A stretch of 64,000 bases of DNA from Cerioporus squamosus (Eukaryota > Basidiomycota > Agaricomycetes > Polyporales > Polyporaceae). The notes under the pieces are model-generated. The model saw nothing but the letters and a program-made list of their open reading frames with translations, made no database searches and was not told the DNA's origin. Positions 62,848 to 64,000 of this stretch are shown in pieces. The translations under genes were made by a program, and so were the position numbers. How positions within the stretch are numbered: the first letter of the stretch is position 1; every line of letters begins with the position of its first letter. The stretch lies in contig JABYQS010000004.1 of NCBI GenBank assembly GCA_022592435.1, positions 248,001-312,000 of the forward strand. Reading direction: 5' to 3'.

Positions 62848-64000
62848 ATGGATCCGAGAAGAGCGCGAGACCCCCGACTGGCCCGACAAGACCCTCGCCT
62901 GCAGCATCAGCGGTCCCATTCTAACACGCCTTCGGGACCACCACAACAGCAAGGCCTTCCTCATCAAGGTAACCCTCATCAAGCACTTCCTCCCCAAGGT
63001 CTCCCTCACCAGGCACCTCCGTTCCAAGCACCGCCTGGTCTGCAGGCATCCACGTCCCAAGGTTACCCTCCACCCGTTCCTCAGAACTATCCGCCGTATC
63101 CTACTGCTACGCCACCGCAGTTCCCGGCCCACGACGTTTCTAACCAGCAGCTCGCTCAAGAGGCTCAGGGCGCATCGAACCTACCACACGATCAACCGTC
63201 AGGGTACAAGCCGCGTCCGCTGTTCTGCGTAGTATGTGCGAGTAACCAGGTGCGTCTCCCTCACCCTCGCGCGTGCCCTCAACGTGCCGACGTGTCTTCA
63301 GAACCGGTCCATGGAGGGACACTATGTCTTGGCGTGAGTGCGTCTTTGCTGGGTTGCTCTGTGGCTGGATCGCGAACGTGCGTTACTTGGCAGTAAGGCG
63401 GGGTTTCGCGTGTGCTCGTCCGGGACCGGTTCCGCAGTGCGATTGCCCGGCCCCGCGATTGATAAGCCAAACATCTACCCATTCGGTACGCCATATAATG
63501 ACATCTATGAAGAGCTGCAAGCGCAAGATGCTCGACTGTGAGTGCGACTCGCATGCGTGTTGTCGGAGACACTTACCTCGGCGTGTGCAGGTACACTGCC
63601 AATGGTCTTTTGCAGATGATTGACAGAAATAGGCGGATAAAGCTCGCTCCAGAGCGATGGCAGGAGTCAAAGACTATTGCTGATATCGTCATAACATGCG
63701 AGGAGAGGTGTTTTGACGCGGTGTGTGATGGTGAGTGCCCACGAGGCCTGTCCGTACGGCCTGACTGAACTCGGCTTCAGACCTACTCACGAGGGGCGGC
63801 GACTTCAATAAGCCAGTCCACATAATCAACATAGAGATCAAGGACAATCACGAGGAAGCACACATCGCGGGGAAGGCGATGATCGATCTCGCTACAGCGG
63901 TAAGTGCTATCGTTAATGAACGGCGCCTGCGTGCATTATGCATTGAACGCTCATACGCTACGTCTAGATCGAGAACGCGAAAGACATCGACGAAGAGATT
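62848..64000 (+). CDS. SSU72: RNA polymerase II CTD phosphatase SSU72, 5' part (cut by window edge)
   Basis: Removes Ser5 (and Ser7) phosphates from the Pol II CTD and acts in mRNA 3' processing. Exons: 62848-63249, 63302-63333, 63395 onward, then further exons after introns near 63540-63591 and 63730-63780, continuing past 64000. The catalytic P-loop CASNQNRS (Cx5R) is split by the first intron; EGHYVL and [20 protein letters not shown] follow, then [16 protein letters not shown] and [16 protein letters not shown]. Unusually for this small enzyme, about 120 residues of Pro/Gln-rich sequence ([20 protein letters not shown]) precede the domain. The chosen start gives [19 protein letters not shown]; a start nearer the domain cannot be excluded. 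Confidence 0.92.

Overview
The window is nuclear DNA of a filamentous basidiomycete, most likely an Agaricomycete. The signs are GC-rich genes with many GT-AG introns (most 44-70 nt, a few over 100), a DUF6534 seven-helix membrane protein of the kind expanded in mushroom-forming fungi, and a fungal-type single-chain isopropylmalate isomerase. I see no bacterial, viral or transposon gene. Gene models were built by hand: exon phases were summed and made to fit conserved protein families. For most genes the coding length closes on a multiple of three; exceptions are stated.

Layout, left to right: the 5' part of an MFS transporter (-); mitochondrial ribosomal protein uL24m (-); the APSES/ankyrin cell-cycle factor MBP1 (-) divergent from the phosphatase CDC14 (+); HEM12 (-) divergent from the COMPASS subunit SHG1 (+); a 19-exon DUF6534 membrane protein (-); mitochondrial bL12m (+) convergent with the CCR4-NOT subunit NOT3/5 (-); the polarity scaffold BEM1 (+); an 1,809-residue GAR-domain cytoskeletal protein (+); a CRP1/MDG1-like CBM48 protein (-) divergent from the methyltransferase EFM6 (+); a tandem pair of LEU1 genes (+), the second broken near its 3' end; a conserved unknown protein with a CUE-like C-terminus (+); the meiotic RING protein HEI10 (-); a Q/P- and RGG-rich unknown (-); KRR1 (-) divergent from the GINS subunit PSF3 (+); PKR1 (-) divergent from the TFIIIC subunit TFC1 (+); tRNA-Ile(AAU) (-); a tandem pair of short-chain dehydrogenases (+), the second frameshifted; and the 5' part of the CTD phosphatase SSU72 (+).

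These are mostly unrelated housekeeping genes and do not form a metabolic cluster. One possible regulatory link is MBP1, which encodes the DNA-binding subunit of an MBF-type G1/S factor. ACGCGT boxes lie upstream of and inside MBP1 itself, and a TCGCG array lies upstream of the replication gene PSF3.

The most unusual observation is in KRR1. Its reading frame closes only if a single-nucleotide exon lies between two ordinary-sized introns (55 and 51 nt). Microexons of 7, 11 and 13 nt in HEI10 and the DUF6534 gene show that this genome splices very short exons. Four genes (MBP1, EFM6, LEU1 copy 2, SDR copy 2) carry one-base frame breaks in otherwise conserved coding sequence. These could be real lesions or assembly errors, and this caution applies to every frameshift call here and to the rival explanation of the KRR1 exon.
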